Part shown: in pieces, positions 16,286 to 24,300 of the stretch
Layout: each line of letters opens with the position of its first letter
Numbering within the stretch: the stretch's first letter is position 1
Origin: Fulvimarina sp039652615
Lineage (GTDB): Bacteria > Pseudomonadota > Alphaproteobacteria > Rhizobiales > Rhizobiaceae
DNA: 64,000 nt
Assembly: GCF_039652615.1 (NCBI RefSeq)
Contig: NZ_JBDJAC010000009.1
Span: forward strand, 1-64,000
Direction: 5' to 3'
The notes under the pieces: model-generated
What the model was told of the DNA's origin: nothing
Database searches by the model: none
Seen by the model: the letters and a program-made list of their open reading frames with translations, nothing else
Position numbers and translations under genes: made by a program

Positions 16286-17065
16286 ATGAGCAAAAACGCC
16301 CTCTCCTCGATGCGCGCCGGCGCCGCCGTGCTCGCGCTCGGAACAGGCCTCGTTCTCGCTGAGAACGGTTTCGCCCAGTCCATCGAAGACAGCCCGTTCG
16401 ACATCAATCTCACGGTCGATGCGGTCACCGATTACGTCTCCCTTCGCGGCTTTTCCCAGACGGACCGCGAGCCGGCAATTCAGGGCGTTCTCGATGCTTC
16501 GCTCTACGACTTTCACGCTGGCTTCTTCACCTCCAACGTTTATTTCGGCACGCCCGAGCCCCATACGGAGTTCGATCCTTACATCGCCTACCGCCCGACC
16601 TTCGGTAACTGGTCATTCGACGTCACGGCCTATTACTATTTCTATCTCGACAATGACGACCTGAACTATCCAGAGGTCTTCACGACCGCGTCCTACAATT
16701 TCGAGGACATCGCCACGGTCGGCGCGACTTTCGCCGTTGCGCCAAATTATTTCGGTGACGATCGGGAGACCGGCTACTTCTACAAGGCCAATCTTTCGGT
16801 TCCTCTGCCGAAGGATTTCACCTTCTCGGGCTCCGTCGGCTATCAGGACTTCGATCGTGGCTTCTTCGATCGGCATCTCGTCTGGGATGCGGGCCTGACC
16901 TACACCTTCGAGGATACCTTCTCCTTCGATGTCCGCTATCACGACACCGATCTCAATCCCGACATCCAGTGTACCGGCACTTTCAAATGCGGTGCGACGG
17001 TCGTCGGAACACTCAGCTTCACGACCGGCCTGAAGGCCCTGAGCAAGCTGGCGGGCGGCAACTAA
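16286..17065 (+). CDS. TorF family putative outer-membrane porin
   Basis: A 259-residue beta-barrel protein with a cleavable signal peptide (hydrophobic stretch ending ENGFAQ), then alternating aromatic strands. The start of the barrel, LTVDAVTDYVSLRGFSQTDREPAIQGVLD, matches the conserved opening of the TIGR02001/TorF family, and YNFEDIATVGATFAVAPNYFGDD is typical of the middle. The final strands contain two Cys (CTGTFKCG) that may form a disulfide. Start ATG at 16286 puts the signal peptide at the N-terminus. Substrate unknown. Confidence 0.88.
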   Translation: MSKNALSSMRAGAAVLALGTGLVLAENGFAQSIEDSPFDINLTVDAVTDYVSLRGFSQTDREPAIQGVLDASLYDFHAGFFTSNVYFGTPEPHTEFDPYIAYRPTFGNWSFDVTAYYYFYLDNDDLNYPEVFTTASYNFEDIATVGATFAVAPNYFGDDRETGYFYKANLSVPLPKDFTFSGSVGYQDFDRGFFDRHLVWDAGLTYTFEDTFSFDVRYHDTDLNPDIQCTGTFKCGATVVGTLSFTTGLKALSKLAGGN

Positions 17066-17106
17066 ATCTCGGCGCGGTTTCGCCGAATATCTTGTGTCCA
17101 AACGAA

Positions 17107-17148
17107 ATGCGCCGGAACGGAGGTCATCCGTCCCGGCGCATCGTTCTT
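17107..17148. terminator. strong hairpin between convergent porin and glycine-zipper genes
   Basis: Arms atgcgccggaacgg (17107-17120) and ccgtcccggcgcat (17128-17141) pair with one A/C mismatch, followed on the + strand by tcgttcttt. It is likely the porin terminator. Confidence 0.65.
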
Positions 17149-17169
17149 TGGATTTCGCTGCTTAAAAGA

Positions 17170-17379
17170 TCAGTAGTTCCGGCCGACATAAGCGCCTGTC
17201 GCGCCACCTGCCACGGCACCGACGACCGCGCCGCCGCCACCGCCAATCGCATCGCCGATCACTGCGCCGGAAGCACCCCCGATACCGGCACCAGCGAGCG
17301 TGCGTTGCGTCCGGCTACAGCCGACGGATGTGACCAGCGCCATTGCGATTGCGGCGGTGAAAATCATGCGGATCGTCAT
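17170..17379 (-). CDS. small glycine-zipper lipoprotein (YMGG-like)
   Basis: A 69-residue protein. A signal peptide (MTIRMIFTAAIAMALVTSVGC) ends at a lipobox-like SVGC, giving lipidated Cys21. The mature part, AGAGIGGASGAVIGDAIGG onward, is a Gly/Ala zipper ending in YVGRNY. Such proteins associate with the outer membrane; the role is unknown. The ATG at 17379 follows GAGAG; the upstream ATG at 17412 would put 11 residues ahead of the signal. Confidence 0.82.
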   Translation of the reverse strand: MTIRMIFTAAIAMALVTSVGCSRTQRTLAGAGIGGASGAVIGDAIGGGGGAVVGAVAGGATGAYVGRNY

Positions 17380-17557
17380 GGGTGAACTCTCTTCCTCAAG
17401 TATGTCATCCAATCTTAGTTTAATACACGAAAATCCTGAAAATACAGCGCGGTCGCAAACCCTGATTTTGTGTCCCGGCTATTCACACTCGCGCAACGAC
17501 TTGGGACAGCAACCACAACTTACGAGGCCGTCCACGGCACGCTCGAAAGCACAACTG

Positions 17558-17673
17558 ATACCGCCGGATTAATAAATACCCTTCGAGCCAATTCTCGCCC
17601 GTCCGAGACTCACACGCCGGCTCGGGCTGCCAGCAAACATCACAAAGCGATGCTTTCAAAAGTCCGCTGGTTA
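17558..17673. repeat. structured dispersed repeat, copy A
   Basis: The most diverged of three related ~115-bp elements. It shares gataccgccgga, ccgtccgagac, ggctcgggctgccag and the terminal hairpin arms ccagc/gctgg around aaagc-gat-gcttt. Copies B and C lie at 22249-22367 and 24181-24300 in the same orientation. It is about 60 bp past the 3' end of the response regulator. The rest of 17380-17731 shows no supportable gene. Confidence 0.7.
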
Positions 17674-17731
17674 TCCCTCATCTTTCAGCGGAAAATTGTG
17701 CGCAAGCCGATCCTCGGTGATCGTCACCGCC

Positions 17732-18124
17732 TTACGAGTGCGCGACGCGGCCCGGATCCTGTTTCATCGAGAAGCCGACGACCCGGTCGAGCGTCTCCGT
17801 AAACCGATCGACGGGATAGGGTTTTGCGAAGAAATCCGCATTGATTGGAAGAGTAGCCTTCGTGATTCTGGGGTGGCCGGAGACGATGATGATTCCCATA
17901 TCCGGAAACTGACGATGAACCCGTTCGGCCAGTTCAATCCCGTTCATGCTCCCCGGCATTTCCACATCGGTGAAAAGAACGCGCACGCTAGGATGCTCGC
18001 TCAGCAGCTCGACCGCCTCATCGGCATTCGCCGCCTCATAGGCACGGTAGCCCGCATCTTCCACGATATCGACCGCGTCCATGCGCAGCAGCGGATCGTC
18101 TTCGACGACGAGAACTTCAACCAT
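17732..18124 (-). CDS. single-domain response regulator (CheY-like receiver)
   Basis: A 130-residue receiver domain with no output domain. The acidic pair is at residues 9-10 (VVEDD), the phosphoacceptor Asp53 is in FTDVEMPG, and the signalling Ser/Lys are in VSGHP and FAKPYP. It would act by phosphotransfer or protein contact. No kinase adjoins it; the sensor kinase at 2931-4481 is a candidate only by being orphan too. Start 18124 (MVEVLVV) is chosen by homology; an ATG at 18154 would add ten residues. Confidence 0.88.
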   Translation of the reverse strand: MVEVLVVEDDPLLRMDAVDIVEDAGYRAYEAANADEAVELLSEHPSVRVLFTDVEMPGSMNGIELAERVHRQFPDMGIIIVSGHPRITKATLPINADFFAKPYPVDRFTETLDRVVGFSMKQDPGRVAHS

Positions 18125-18396
18125 GGATTTCTGAGCGCGGGCGTGATGGGTCATGGTGATATATCGCGTAGCGCGCACAAAGGTTCCAACGCCATCACAA
18201 GCCTGTGTTCGCAGCGTATCGGAATTTCCGATTCCCTCCTATGACAAGCGATAAGAATGGATTGGAATCAGGAATGATCAAGGACAGGAGCGATCGTCAT
18301 CCGAATCATTTCGTTAGCCAGCTACCGGAAGGCCCTGACCATCCAAAGGCTTAATTTTCTGCCTTCGATCATCCCACGCACTCGTAACGGAGTGCC

Positions 18397-18425
18397 TTGC
18401 CTTGCCGCATTCCGGGCGCTATAAT
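18397..18425 (+). promoter_or_regulatory. sigma-70 promoter of rho
   Basis: TTGCCT (18397-18402), a 17-base spacer, and a perfect TATAAT (18420-18425). The predicted start near 18432 gives rho a ~215-nt leader, long enough for the Rho-dependent autoregulation known for rho genes. Apart from this, the 18125-18647 gap shows no gene. Confidence 0.7.
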
Positions 18426-18647
18426 TTGGGTTCCCTCCTCTTCACGCTCTGCCAAGAACCAAGGACCGAGTGTGACCCTCATATCATCCGGCCCGTCGAA
18501 CGACGATCAGAGCCTCGACCGATGTCATCGTGACAAACCGTCAAGTGCCCCGCTTTCGTTCTTCCTCGACATGCAAGTCCGCGCCCGTGCTGCGGATGCC
18601 TGTGTCCCGGCCCGACACCCCACCCCGTTCGAAGTCTGACAACACTC

Positions 18648-19907
18648 ATGAAACTCCAAGATCTCAAGAACAAGAGCGCCCCCGAACTGATCGCTTTCGC
18701 GGAAGAGAACGAGGTCGAAAACGCCTCCGTCCTTCGCAAGCAAGAGCTGATGTTCGCGATCCTCAAACAACTCGCCTCGCAGGATGAGGAAATCATCGGC
18801 GAAGGCGTCGTCGAGATTCTCCAGGATGGCTTCGCTTTCCTGCGCTCGCCGGATGCCAACTATCTTCCGGGCCCGGATGACATCTACGTCTCCCCTTCGC
18901 AGATTCGGAAATTCCAGCTGAAGACCGGCGATACCGTCGAGGGCCCGATCCGCTCGCCAAAGGAAGGCGAACGCTATTTCGCACTTCTCAAGGTCAACAC
19001 GATCAATTTCGACGACCCGGAGAAGATCCGGCACAAGAGCCATTTCGACAATCTGACACCGCTCTATCCGGACCAGCGCTTCAAGATGGAACTTGGTGAT
19101 CCGACATCGAAGAAGGATCTGTCGGGCCGCGTGATCGATCTCGTCGCTCCGCTCGGCAAAGGCCAGCGCGGTCTCATCGTCGCCCCGCCGCGAACGGGTA
19201 AGACGGTTCTGCTCCAGAACATCGCCCACTCGATTACCGCGAACCACCCCGAGTGCTATCTCATCGTTCTCCTCATCGACGAACGTCCCGAGGAGGTGAC
19301 CGACATGCAGCGCTCGGTGCGCGGCGAGGTGGTCTCCTCCACCTTCGACGAACCGGCGCAGCGCCATGTGGCCGTTGCCGAAATGGTCATCGAGAAGGCC
19401 AAGCGCCTCGTCGAGCACGGCCGCGACGTCGTCATCCTGCTCGATTCGATCACCCGTCTCGGCAGGGCCTACAACACCACCGTCCCCTCCTCCGGCAAGG
19501 TGCTGACCGGCGGTGTCGATGCCAACGCCCTGCAGCGGCCAAAGCGCTTCTTCGGCGCGGCCCGCAATATCGAGGAAGGCGGCTCCCTGACGATCATCGC
19601 GACGGCCCTCATCGATACGGGCAGCCGCATGGACGAGGTGATCTTCGAGGAGTTCAAGGGAACGGGTAACTCGGAAATCGTGCTCGACCGCAAGGTGGCC
19701 GACAAGCGCACCTATCCCGCCATGGACATCCTCAAGTCCGGCACGCGTAAGGAAGACCTTCTCATCCAGAAGTCCGATCTCCAGAAGATCTTCGTCCTGC
19801 GCCGCATCCTGTCCCAGATGGGCACGACCGATGCGATCGAGTTCCTGAACGACAAGCTGAAACAGACGAAGACCAATGCGGACTTCTTCGATCAGATGAA
19901 CACCTGA
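18648..19907 (+). CDS. rho: transcription termination factor Rho
   Basis: A 419-residue hexameric RNA/DNA helicase that ends transcripts at C-rich sites. The N-terminal helical domain starts MKLQDLKNKSAPELIAFAEE, followed by the cold-shock-like RNA site (GFAFLRSPDANYLPGPDDIYVS), the Walker A APPRTGKT, Walker B VVILLDSITRLGRAYN, the Q-loop segment, and the R-loop GTGNSEIVLDRKVADKR. Length and all motifs are canonical, with no insertion. It is a single gene with its own promoter. Confidence 0.98.
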   Translation: MKLQDLKNKSAPELIAFAEENEVENASVLRKQELMFAILKQLASQDEEIIGEGVVEILQDGFAFLRSPDANYLPGPDDIYVSPSQIRKFQLKTGDTVEGPIRSPKEGERYFALLKVNTINFDDPEKIRHKSHFDNLTPLYPDQRFKMELGDPTSKKDLSGRVIDLVAPLGKGQRGLIVAPPRTGKTVLLQNIAHSITANHPECYLIVLLIDERPEEVTDMQRSVRGEVVSSTFDEPAQRHVAVAEMVIEKAKRLVEHGRDVVILLDSITRLGRAYNTTVPSSGKVLTGGVDANALQRPKRFFGAARNIEEGGSLTIIATALIDTGSRMDEVIFEEFKGTGNSEIVLDRKVADKRTYPAMDILKSGTRKEDLLIQKSDLQKIFVLRRILSQMGTTDAIEFLNDKLKQTKTNADFFDQMNT

Positions 19908-20131
19908 CGCGAAATCCGTGAGAGCAGCGCAGGGGCGGGATCCAGAACCCTTTCTTGTGCTGCGAATTCTCCGGGCTGCACTGATTTTCTTGAGAACTGG
20001 TCCGCGTTCTCCACTCCCATACTTCGGGCAAGGCTCGCTGAATGCGGGCCCAGCGTCATCTTGTCGGCGAACGTCTTGTCCGAGCCTGATTTCTTGAAAC
20101 TGCGGAAATACCGGAAAGACGGAGACGCTGC

Positions 20132-21625
20132 GTGAGCGACAAAGGCTCTTCGGTACCAGGGATCGAACGGCTTTTTGCCGGCGAGAGCTATGGTGCGACA
20201 GCCTTCTGCGCGCTCATGGCGCTGGTGCCGTTTCTCATCGTGGAGGGCGCAAAGGCTTTCATCGTCGAAGAGGTCGCGAACAGCCTCGGGACTGACAGGA
20301 CCTGCATCTCCTTCTCGGGCTATCTCGGAACGGCGGCTTACGCCTTCGGCGCGCTTCTCGGCGGCGATCTCGTGCGCCGCTTTTATCAAAGGCGGCTGTT
20401 CCTCACCGTCCACTCGGTTTCCGTTCTCGGCTGGGTTTTCATGTCGGCCTCGCCGTCGCTCGTTCCCTTTGCGGCCGCGCAGGTCGTGACCGGGTTCTGC
20501 GGCGGGGCCCTGCTCGTCATCGCGCTGCCGCCGCTTCTTCAAAAATTCCCGGCAAGCAAGATCCCTTACAGCGCTTTCTTCGTGAATTTCGGCCTGTTCG
20601 GCGCCGTCGCCGCCGGCCCGCTCGTCGGCGGCCTGGTAACGGCGGCAGGACCCGAGGCTTGGCGCTGGTTCGTGGCGCTGTTTGCCGCCACCGGCACAGT
20701 GGTTCTGGTGGCGGCCATGCGGCATCTTCCTGGCGGTCCGCCAAAGGACCCTGAGCGCGATCTCGACCGTACTGCGATCGTCCTTACCTTTTTCGGCACG
20801 GTCCTGCCCTTCGTCGCGATTGGCCTGATGCCGGTCTATGGGCTCCTGTCTGTTCCCGTTCTGGCGCTCCTGGTGATCGGGCTTGGCTCTCTCGCAGCCC
20901 TCATTCTTGCCCAGTACCGAAGCAGCGAGCCACTTGCGCCGATCCGCAAGGCGCTCAACAGTTTCATGGTGATGGGCCTTGTCATCGCCACCATCGGCGG
21001 CGGCGTGTTCATCACCTCGGTTTCGATCCTGTCCACGATACGCCAGCCTCTAACGGCCTCGTCTCTGGAGCTCGGCCTGTCTTTCTGGCCACAGCTTCTC
21101 GGCTTGACGATCGCGGCCGCCCTCTTCGGCTTTGTCATACGCACGAAGGCGCTGTTTCCCCTGATCCTCTGCGGCCTCGCCGCCATCCTGATCGGGCCGG
21201 CATTACTGCTGACAGGCGCCATGATGGGTGATCTCTGGTTCTCAACCGCCCTGTTCGTCATCGGGTTCGGTGCGGGGGCAACCGTCTCGCCCGGCCTTCT
21301 CGTCTCGGCGATCTCGATGCCTGTAAGCCTTCTTGCCGGCGTCATCGCGATTATCGAACTCGCGAGAGCCATCGGCAATTTCATGGCGGCGCCGGTCCTG
21401 ATCGACGCCTCGCGCATTGTCTACGCGTCAGCGAACCTGCAGGAGCCAGGGGCCATCCTGGCACTGACGATCCTCCTTGCGATTACCGGCGCTGGTGTCC
21501 TTTTCTCGCTGGTTCTGTTTTTCACCGCAGGTTCGGGCCTGCCGAAAGCCGCCTTCGAACCCTGGATCGCAGAAGGCAAGCCGGCCTTCGACAGTCCACC
21601 ACTCTTTGCCAGGCTGCGCCGATAG
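20132..21625 (+). CDS. MFS transporter, EmrB/multidrug-like
   Basis: A 497-residue multipass protein with about 12-14 hydrophobic segments. The first half has the MFS loop (LLGGDLVRRFYQRRLFLTVHSV) and GPLVGGLVTAAGPEAWRWFVALF, typical of DHA2/EmrB exporters, although the classical motif A is degenerate. The start is GTG at 20132, supported by GGAGA eight bases upstream. It likely exports small hydrophobic or toxic compounds by proton antiport; the substrate is unknown. Confidence 0.85.
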   Translation: MSDKGSSVPGIERLFAGESYGATAFCALMALVPFLIVEGAKAFIVEEVANSLGTDRTCISFSGYLGTAAYAFGALLGGDLVRRFYQRRLFLTVHSVSVLGWVFMSASPSLVPFAAAQVVTGFCGGALLVIALPPLLQKFPASKIPYSAFFVNFGLFGAVAAGPLVGGLVTAAGPEAWRWFVALFAATGTVVLVAAMRHLPGGPPKDPERDLDRTAIVLTFFGTVLPFVAIGLMPVYGLLSVPVLALLVIGLGSLAALILAQYRSSEPLAPIRKALNSFMVMGLVIATIGGGVFITSVSILSTIRQPLTASSLELGLSFWPQLLGLTIAAALFGFVIRTKALFPLILCGLAAILIGPALLLTGAMMGDLWFSTALFVIGFGAGATVSPGLLVSAISMPVSLLAGVIAIIELARAIGNFMAAPVLIDASRIVYASANLQEPGAILALTILLAITGAGVLFSLVLFFTAGSGLPKAAFEPWIAEGKPAFDSPPLFARLRR

Positions 21626-21672
21626 GCTACGTCCATTCGCAATCCGCCCGAAGCAGAACAGAAGATCACGCC

Positions 21673-22161
21673 ATGGACGAGACAAGCAGAGAGCCCCATC
21701 CCGCCGTCAAGCGGGTCGTCGCGGATGCCGCGGAGAAGGGCGTGAAGGTGAAGATCGTCCACACGGAAAAGACTGCCCGCTCGGCCGAAGAGGCGGCCAA
21801 GGCACTCTCGGTCTCAGTTGGCGAGATCGTCAAATCGCTGGTTTTCGAGGGCAAGGAAAGCGGCAAGCCCTATCTCCTCCTCGTTTCCGGCGACAACCGG
21901 GTCGACGAGGCAGTGGTCGGCGGCATTCTCGGCGAGGCGCTTCAACGCCCGGACGCCGCCTTCGTGCGCGAGGCGACCGGCTTTGCCATCGGCGGTGTTT
22001 CGCCCTTCGGTTCGACCGGCAAGATCACGACCTATATGGACGAGGACCTCTTCCGCTTCGCGTCTGTCTGGGCCGCAGCTGGAACACCCAACGACGTCTT
22101 CGAGGCGGTCCCGCTCCAGCTGAGAAGCGCGACCGGTGCAAGACTTGGCCCGGTGAAGTAA
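21673..22161 (+). CDS. YbaK/EbsC-type aminoacyl-tRNA deacylase
   Basis: A 162-residue YbaK/ProX domain protein that probably hydrolyses mischarged tRNA in trans. It shows VKIVHTEKTARSAEEAAKAL, EIVKSLVFEG with the conserved Lys, and GFAIGGVSPFGSTGK, the substrate-pocket GGxSPxG pattern. Length is typical of stand-alone members. It starts 47 bp after the MFS stop, so could share its transcript. Amino-acid specificity (Cys-tRNA-Pro or other) is not determinable here. Confidence 0.9.
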   Translation: MDETSREPHPAVKRVVADAAEKGVKVKIVHTEKTARSAEEAAKALSVSVGEIVKSLVFEGKESGKPYLLLVSGDNRVDEAVVGGILGEALQRPDAAFVREATGFAIGGVSPFGSTGKITTYMDEDLFRFASVWAAAGTPNDVFEAVPLQLRSATGARLGPVK

Positions 22162-22188
22162 CCGGCGACGCTCCTTTTCACCGAAGGC

Positions 22189-22227
22189 AGCCGGCGACGG
22201 GAGGTTAAGTTCCGTCGCCGGCTGTCA
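22189..22227. terminator. GC-rich hairpin after the YbaK gene
   Basis: A perfect 12-bp stem agccggcgacgg (22189-22200)/ccgtcgccggct (22212-22223) with an 11-base loop, followed by gtcattt. It is placed to end the MFS-YbaK transcript; the T-run is short. Confidence 0.6.
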
Positions 22228-22248
22228 TTTCGCGGAGAAACGCAGGCA

Positions 22249-22367
22249 TATACCGCCGGACAAATGAATTGACCCATGGCCAGTTCTCGTCCGGCGCACG
22301 GCTCAAGCGCCGCTCGGGCTGCCGACGGACCTTAAAAAGCGGTGCTTTCAAAGGTCCATCGGTATTA
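22249..22367. repeat. structured dispersed repeat, copy B
   Basis: It shares cggacaaatgaattg, the gtccg-(g/a)cg block and gcgccgctcgggctgcc with copy C. Its terminal hairpin has arms ggacctt and aaggtcc around aaagc-ggt-gcttt. The repeat ends in tattac; this TTA is the TAA stop of the small - strand gene at 22365-22508. Confidence 0.8.
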
Positions 22368-22508
22368 CATACCCTGGGCGATCTTCATGCGCTCCGATTC
22401 TTCCATCATGCGCGTGTTGGCGTCGGAGCCGGGCACGAGACCGGCGGAGGCGGCGCTCGCAAAGATCGAGAGCGTAGCGAGGACAGCGGCAGCAAGAGCG
22501 GTTTTCAT
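22365..22508 (-). CDS. 47-residue secreted peptide precursor
   Basis: A short gene. The N-terminal ~22 residues are a textbook signal peptide (MKTALAAAVLATLSIFASAA then SA before the cut), leaving a mature ~25-residue charged peptide that starts GLVPGSD and contains MMEESERMK. AAAGGGA lies 9-15 bases before the ATG. It has no Cys and no lipobox, so it should be soluble in the periplasm or outside. The 3' end coincides with repeat copy B, and an IS element sits ~100 bp upstream. I do not recognise a family. Confidence 0.65.
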   Translation of the reverse strand: MKTALAAAVLATLSIFASAASAGLVPGSDANTRMMEESERMKIAQGM

Positions 22509-22686
22509 GGGGTTTCCCTTTCAAAAGACAAAGTCGATCTGCGCGCGGAAAAGACGTTTCCACGTTATCTCAAGTCATTTTTGCGACTTATTCTCCGGAC
22601 AAGAGCACTAGAGCGACGGACACGAAATGAGAATCGAAGGTTTGCAAGTTTTCTGAGGCGTGATTCACTGAGACAGGAGGTGGATC

Positions 22687-23076
22687 ATGGGCCGCAGCTA
22701 TTCGATGGATCTTCGTGACCGTGTGGTCGGGCGCATTTCGGATGGCCATTCCCGTCGTTCGACGGCGCGGCATTTCGGTGTGAGTGAGAGCTTCGCGATC
22801 AAGCTGATGCAACGTCATGATCGCGAGGGCTCGGCTGCCCCGCCGCGGCAGGGTCGGCCACGGGGCAGCGGCAAATTGGATCCTTTCGAGACCTTTCTGA
22901 TCGATGAAGTCGAGCGCCAACCGGACATCACGATGCCGGAACTGGCAGCCAAACTTCTGGAGATTCATGGGATGACAGCGGCTCCGGCGGTGCTTTCGCG
23001 CTTTCTGTGCAGACGCGGCTTCACATATAAAAAAATCACTGATGGCAGCGGAGTGCGCACGCGCGGACATTCGTGA
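22687..23076 (+). CDS. IS630 transposase, N-terminal frame (helix-turn-helix)
   Basis: 129 residues as an independent frame. Residues about 1-60 form the IS630 helix-turn-helix (MGRSYSMDLRDRVVGRISDG, then STARHFGVSESFAIKLMQRH), followed by a second wing (KLDPFETFLIDEVERQPDITMPELAAKL) ending in RRGFTYKK. A run of seven A at about 23029-23035 then shifts reading: a one-base skip, or an equivalent slippage, joins it to the catalytic frame. A GGAGG box precedes the ATG. Confidence 0.88.
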   Translation: MGRSYSMDLRDRVVGRISDGHSRRSTARHFGVSESFAIKLMQRHDREGSAAPPRQGRPRGSGKLDPFETFLIDEVERQPDITMPELAAKLLEIHGMTAAPAVLSRFLCRRGFTYKKITDGSGVRTRGHS

Positions 23077-23644
23077 GGCGCGGCGCGTCTGGGTCGACAA
23101 GCGCCAGCCAAGGATGCGGCTGCAGCCTCATCGGCTGGTCTTCATCGACGAAACTTCAGTCAATACGAAGATGACCCCGTTGCGGGGTCGAAGCCGAAAG
23201 GGCCAGAGGCTGCGAGCCAAGGCACCCTTTGGCCACTGGGGCACGCAGACCTTCATCGCCGGGCTGCGTTGCGATCGTCTGACAGCGCCTTGGGTGCTCG
23301 ATCGGGCCATGAACCGATCCGCCTTCGATACCTATATCGAGACCCAGCTCGCCCCCACGCTCAGCAAAGGCGACGTCGTCGTGCTCGACAATCTCGCGGT
23401 TCACAAAAGCGCAAGGGCAGCAGCGATCCTGAAGGAAAAGGGCGCCTGGTTCCTCTTTCTCCCACCCTACAGTCCCGACCTCAACCCAATCGAAATGGTC
23501 TTCGCCAAGCTCAAAGCGCATTTGCGAAAGGCAGAAGCTCGAACATTCGATGCCCTATGGCGAGCAATCGGCGATATCTGCGGTCTCTATGACCCAGACG
23601 AATGCTGGAACTACCTCACAGAAGCAGGGTATGCGTACGGTTAA
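23042..23644 (+). CDS. IS630 transposase, C-terminal frame (DDE catalytic domain)
   Basis: 200 residues as an independent frame carrying the DDE core: first Asp in RLVFIDETSVNTKM, second in VVLDNLAVHKS, and Glu in FLPPYSPDLNPIEMVFAKLK, the family's D-D-E spacing. It continues the N-terminal frame through the A7 slippery run; the fused reading would be about 320 residues (YKK-SLMAAE). Both catalytic blocks are intact, so the element is potentially active. Confidence 0.9.
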   Translation: MAAECARADIREARRVWVDKRQPRMRLQPHRLVFIDETSVNTKMTPLRGRSRKGQRLRAKAPFGHWGTQTFIAGLRCDRLTAPWVLDRAMNRSAFDTYIETQLAPTLSKGDVVVLDNLAVHKSARAAAILKEKGAWFLFLPPYSPDLNPIEMVFAKLKAHLRKAEARTFDALWRAIGDICGLYDPDECWNYLTEAGYAYG

Positions 23645-23842
23645 GTGTCCGGCGCTCTAGTTCTTGCCAGATGTCTTGAAATTCGCCGGGGCGTGAAGAA
23701 TTGTTTCGCGAGCGACGATCACGAGATCGCGAAATTCTCGTGAATGCGGCGCAGAGGCCTTCTAACGACCCCGATAGTTCGGCTTGGGCTTTCTTGCCGC
23801 ACATCGCTGGCGAAGCGGGACGCCGTCCATATCTTCGAAGGT

Positions 23843-24160
23843 ATGGGACGCAAACGCCGGATCGAGGGTCCGCCGCCAGCTCGGCACGATGAGACGAGAA
23901 ACTGCTGGCTCTGCGGCCGGCCGCTTGGGCGCCGCGTCGAGTGGCATCACCCGAAGCCGAAAAGCCGAGGCGGGCGCGAGACCGTGCCGGTTCATCCGAT
24001 CTGCCACCGGACGATCCATGCGACCTTCGCCAATCATGAGCTTGCCCGCATGATCGACGACGGAGTCTCGCTCACTGGGCAGCCGGAAATCGCGACATTT
24101 CTCAAGTTCATCGCGAACAAGCCACCTGACTTCCACGCGCCGACCCGGCGACGGAAGTAA
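23843..24160 (+). CDS. small HNH endonuclease-domain protein
   Basis: A 105-residue protein with a zinc-stabilised HNH fold: CWLCGRPLG supplies the first Cys pair, VEWHHPKPKSRGG the first His pair, and VHPICHRTIHATF the second Cys/His set. It resembles stand-alone YajD-like HNH proteins found in phages and genomic islands. ATG at 23843 (MGRKRRIEG) with GAAGG just upstream is chosen; upstream frame content lacks coding character. Substrate and role unknown; it lies within the repeat-bracketed accessory patch. Confidence 0.82.
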   Translation: MGRKRRIEGPPPARHDETRNCWLCGRPLGRRVEWHHPKPKSRGGRETVPVHPICHRTIHATFANHELARMIDDGVSLTGQPEIATFLKFIANKPPDFHAPTRRRK

Positions 24161-24180
24161 TCGGACGATAAAACGGCTTT

Positions 24181-24300
24181 GTACCCCCGGACAAATGAAT
24201 TGCCCCTCGGATCAATGCGCGTCCGACGAATGGCTCATGCGCCGCTCGGGCTGCCAGCGGTCGCATGATACCAATGGTTCCAGGAAACCGCTGATATTAC
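24181..24300. repeat. structured dispersed repeat, copy C
   Basis: It is nearly identical to copy B over cggacaaatgaattg and gcgccgctcgggctgcc, but its terminal stem is different (cagcggt/accgctg) while still self-complementary. Like B it ends in tattac, and that TTA is the TAA stop of the DUF1206 gene. Confidence 0.8.

Larger units (their letters stand above)
22611..23657 (+). mobile_element. IS630-family insertion sequence
   Basis: 1047 bp, bounded by 13-bp inverted repeats GAGCGACGGACAC and, at the right, the reverse complement GAGCGCCGGACAC (one mismatch), flanked by TA on both sides (22609-22610 and 23658-23659), the classic IS630/Tc1 target duplication. It contains two overlapping frames that together encode one transposase. 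Its ends are intact, suggesting recent insertion. It lies between the promoter region of the secreted-peptide gene and the HNH gene. Confidence 0.93.

Noticed and set aside
22188..22227. Attachment site or integron-type recombination site after the YbaK gene
   Set aside because: The stem is a simple GC-rich hairpin placed like a terminator; no integrase or core-site repeats nearby.
22588..23100. 170-codon - strand frame over the left part of the IS element
   Set aside because: Antisense to the transposase HTH frame.
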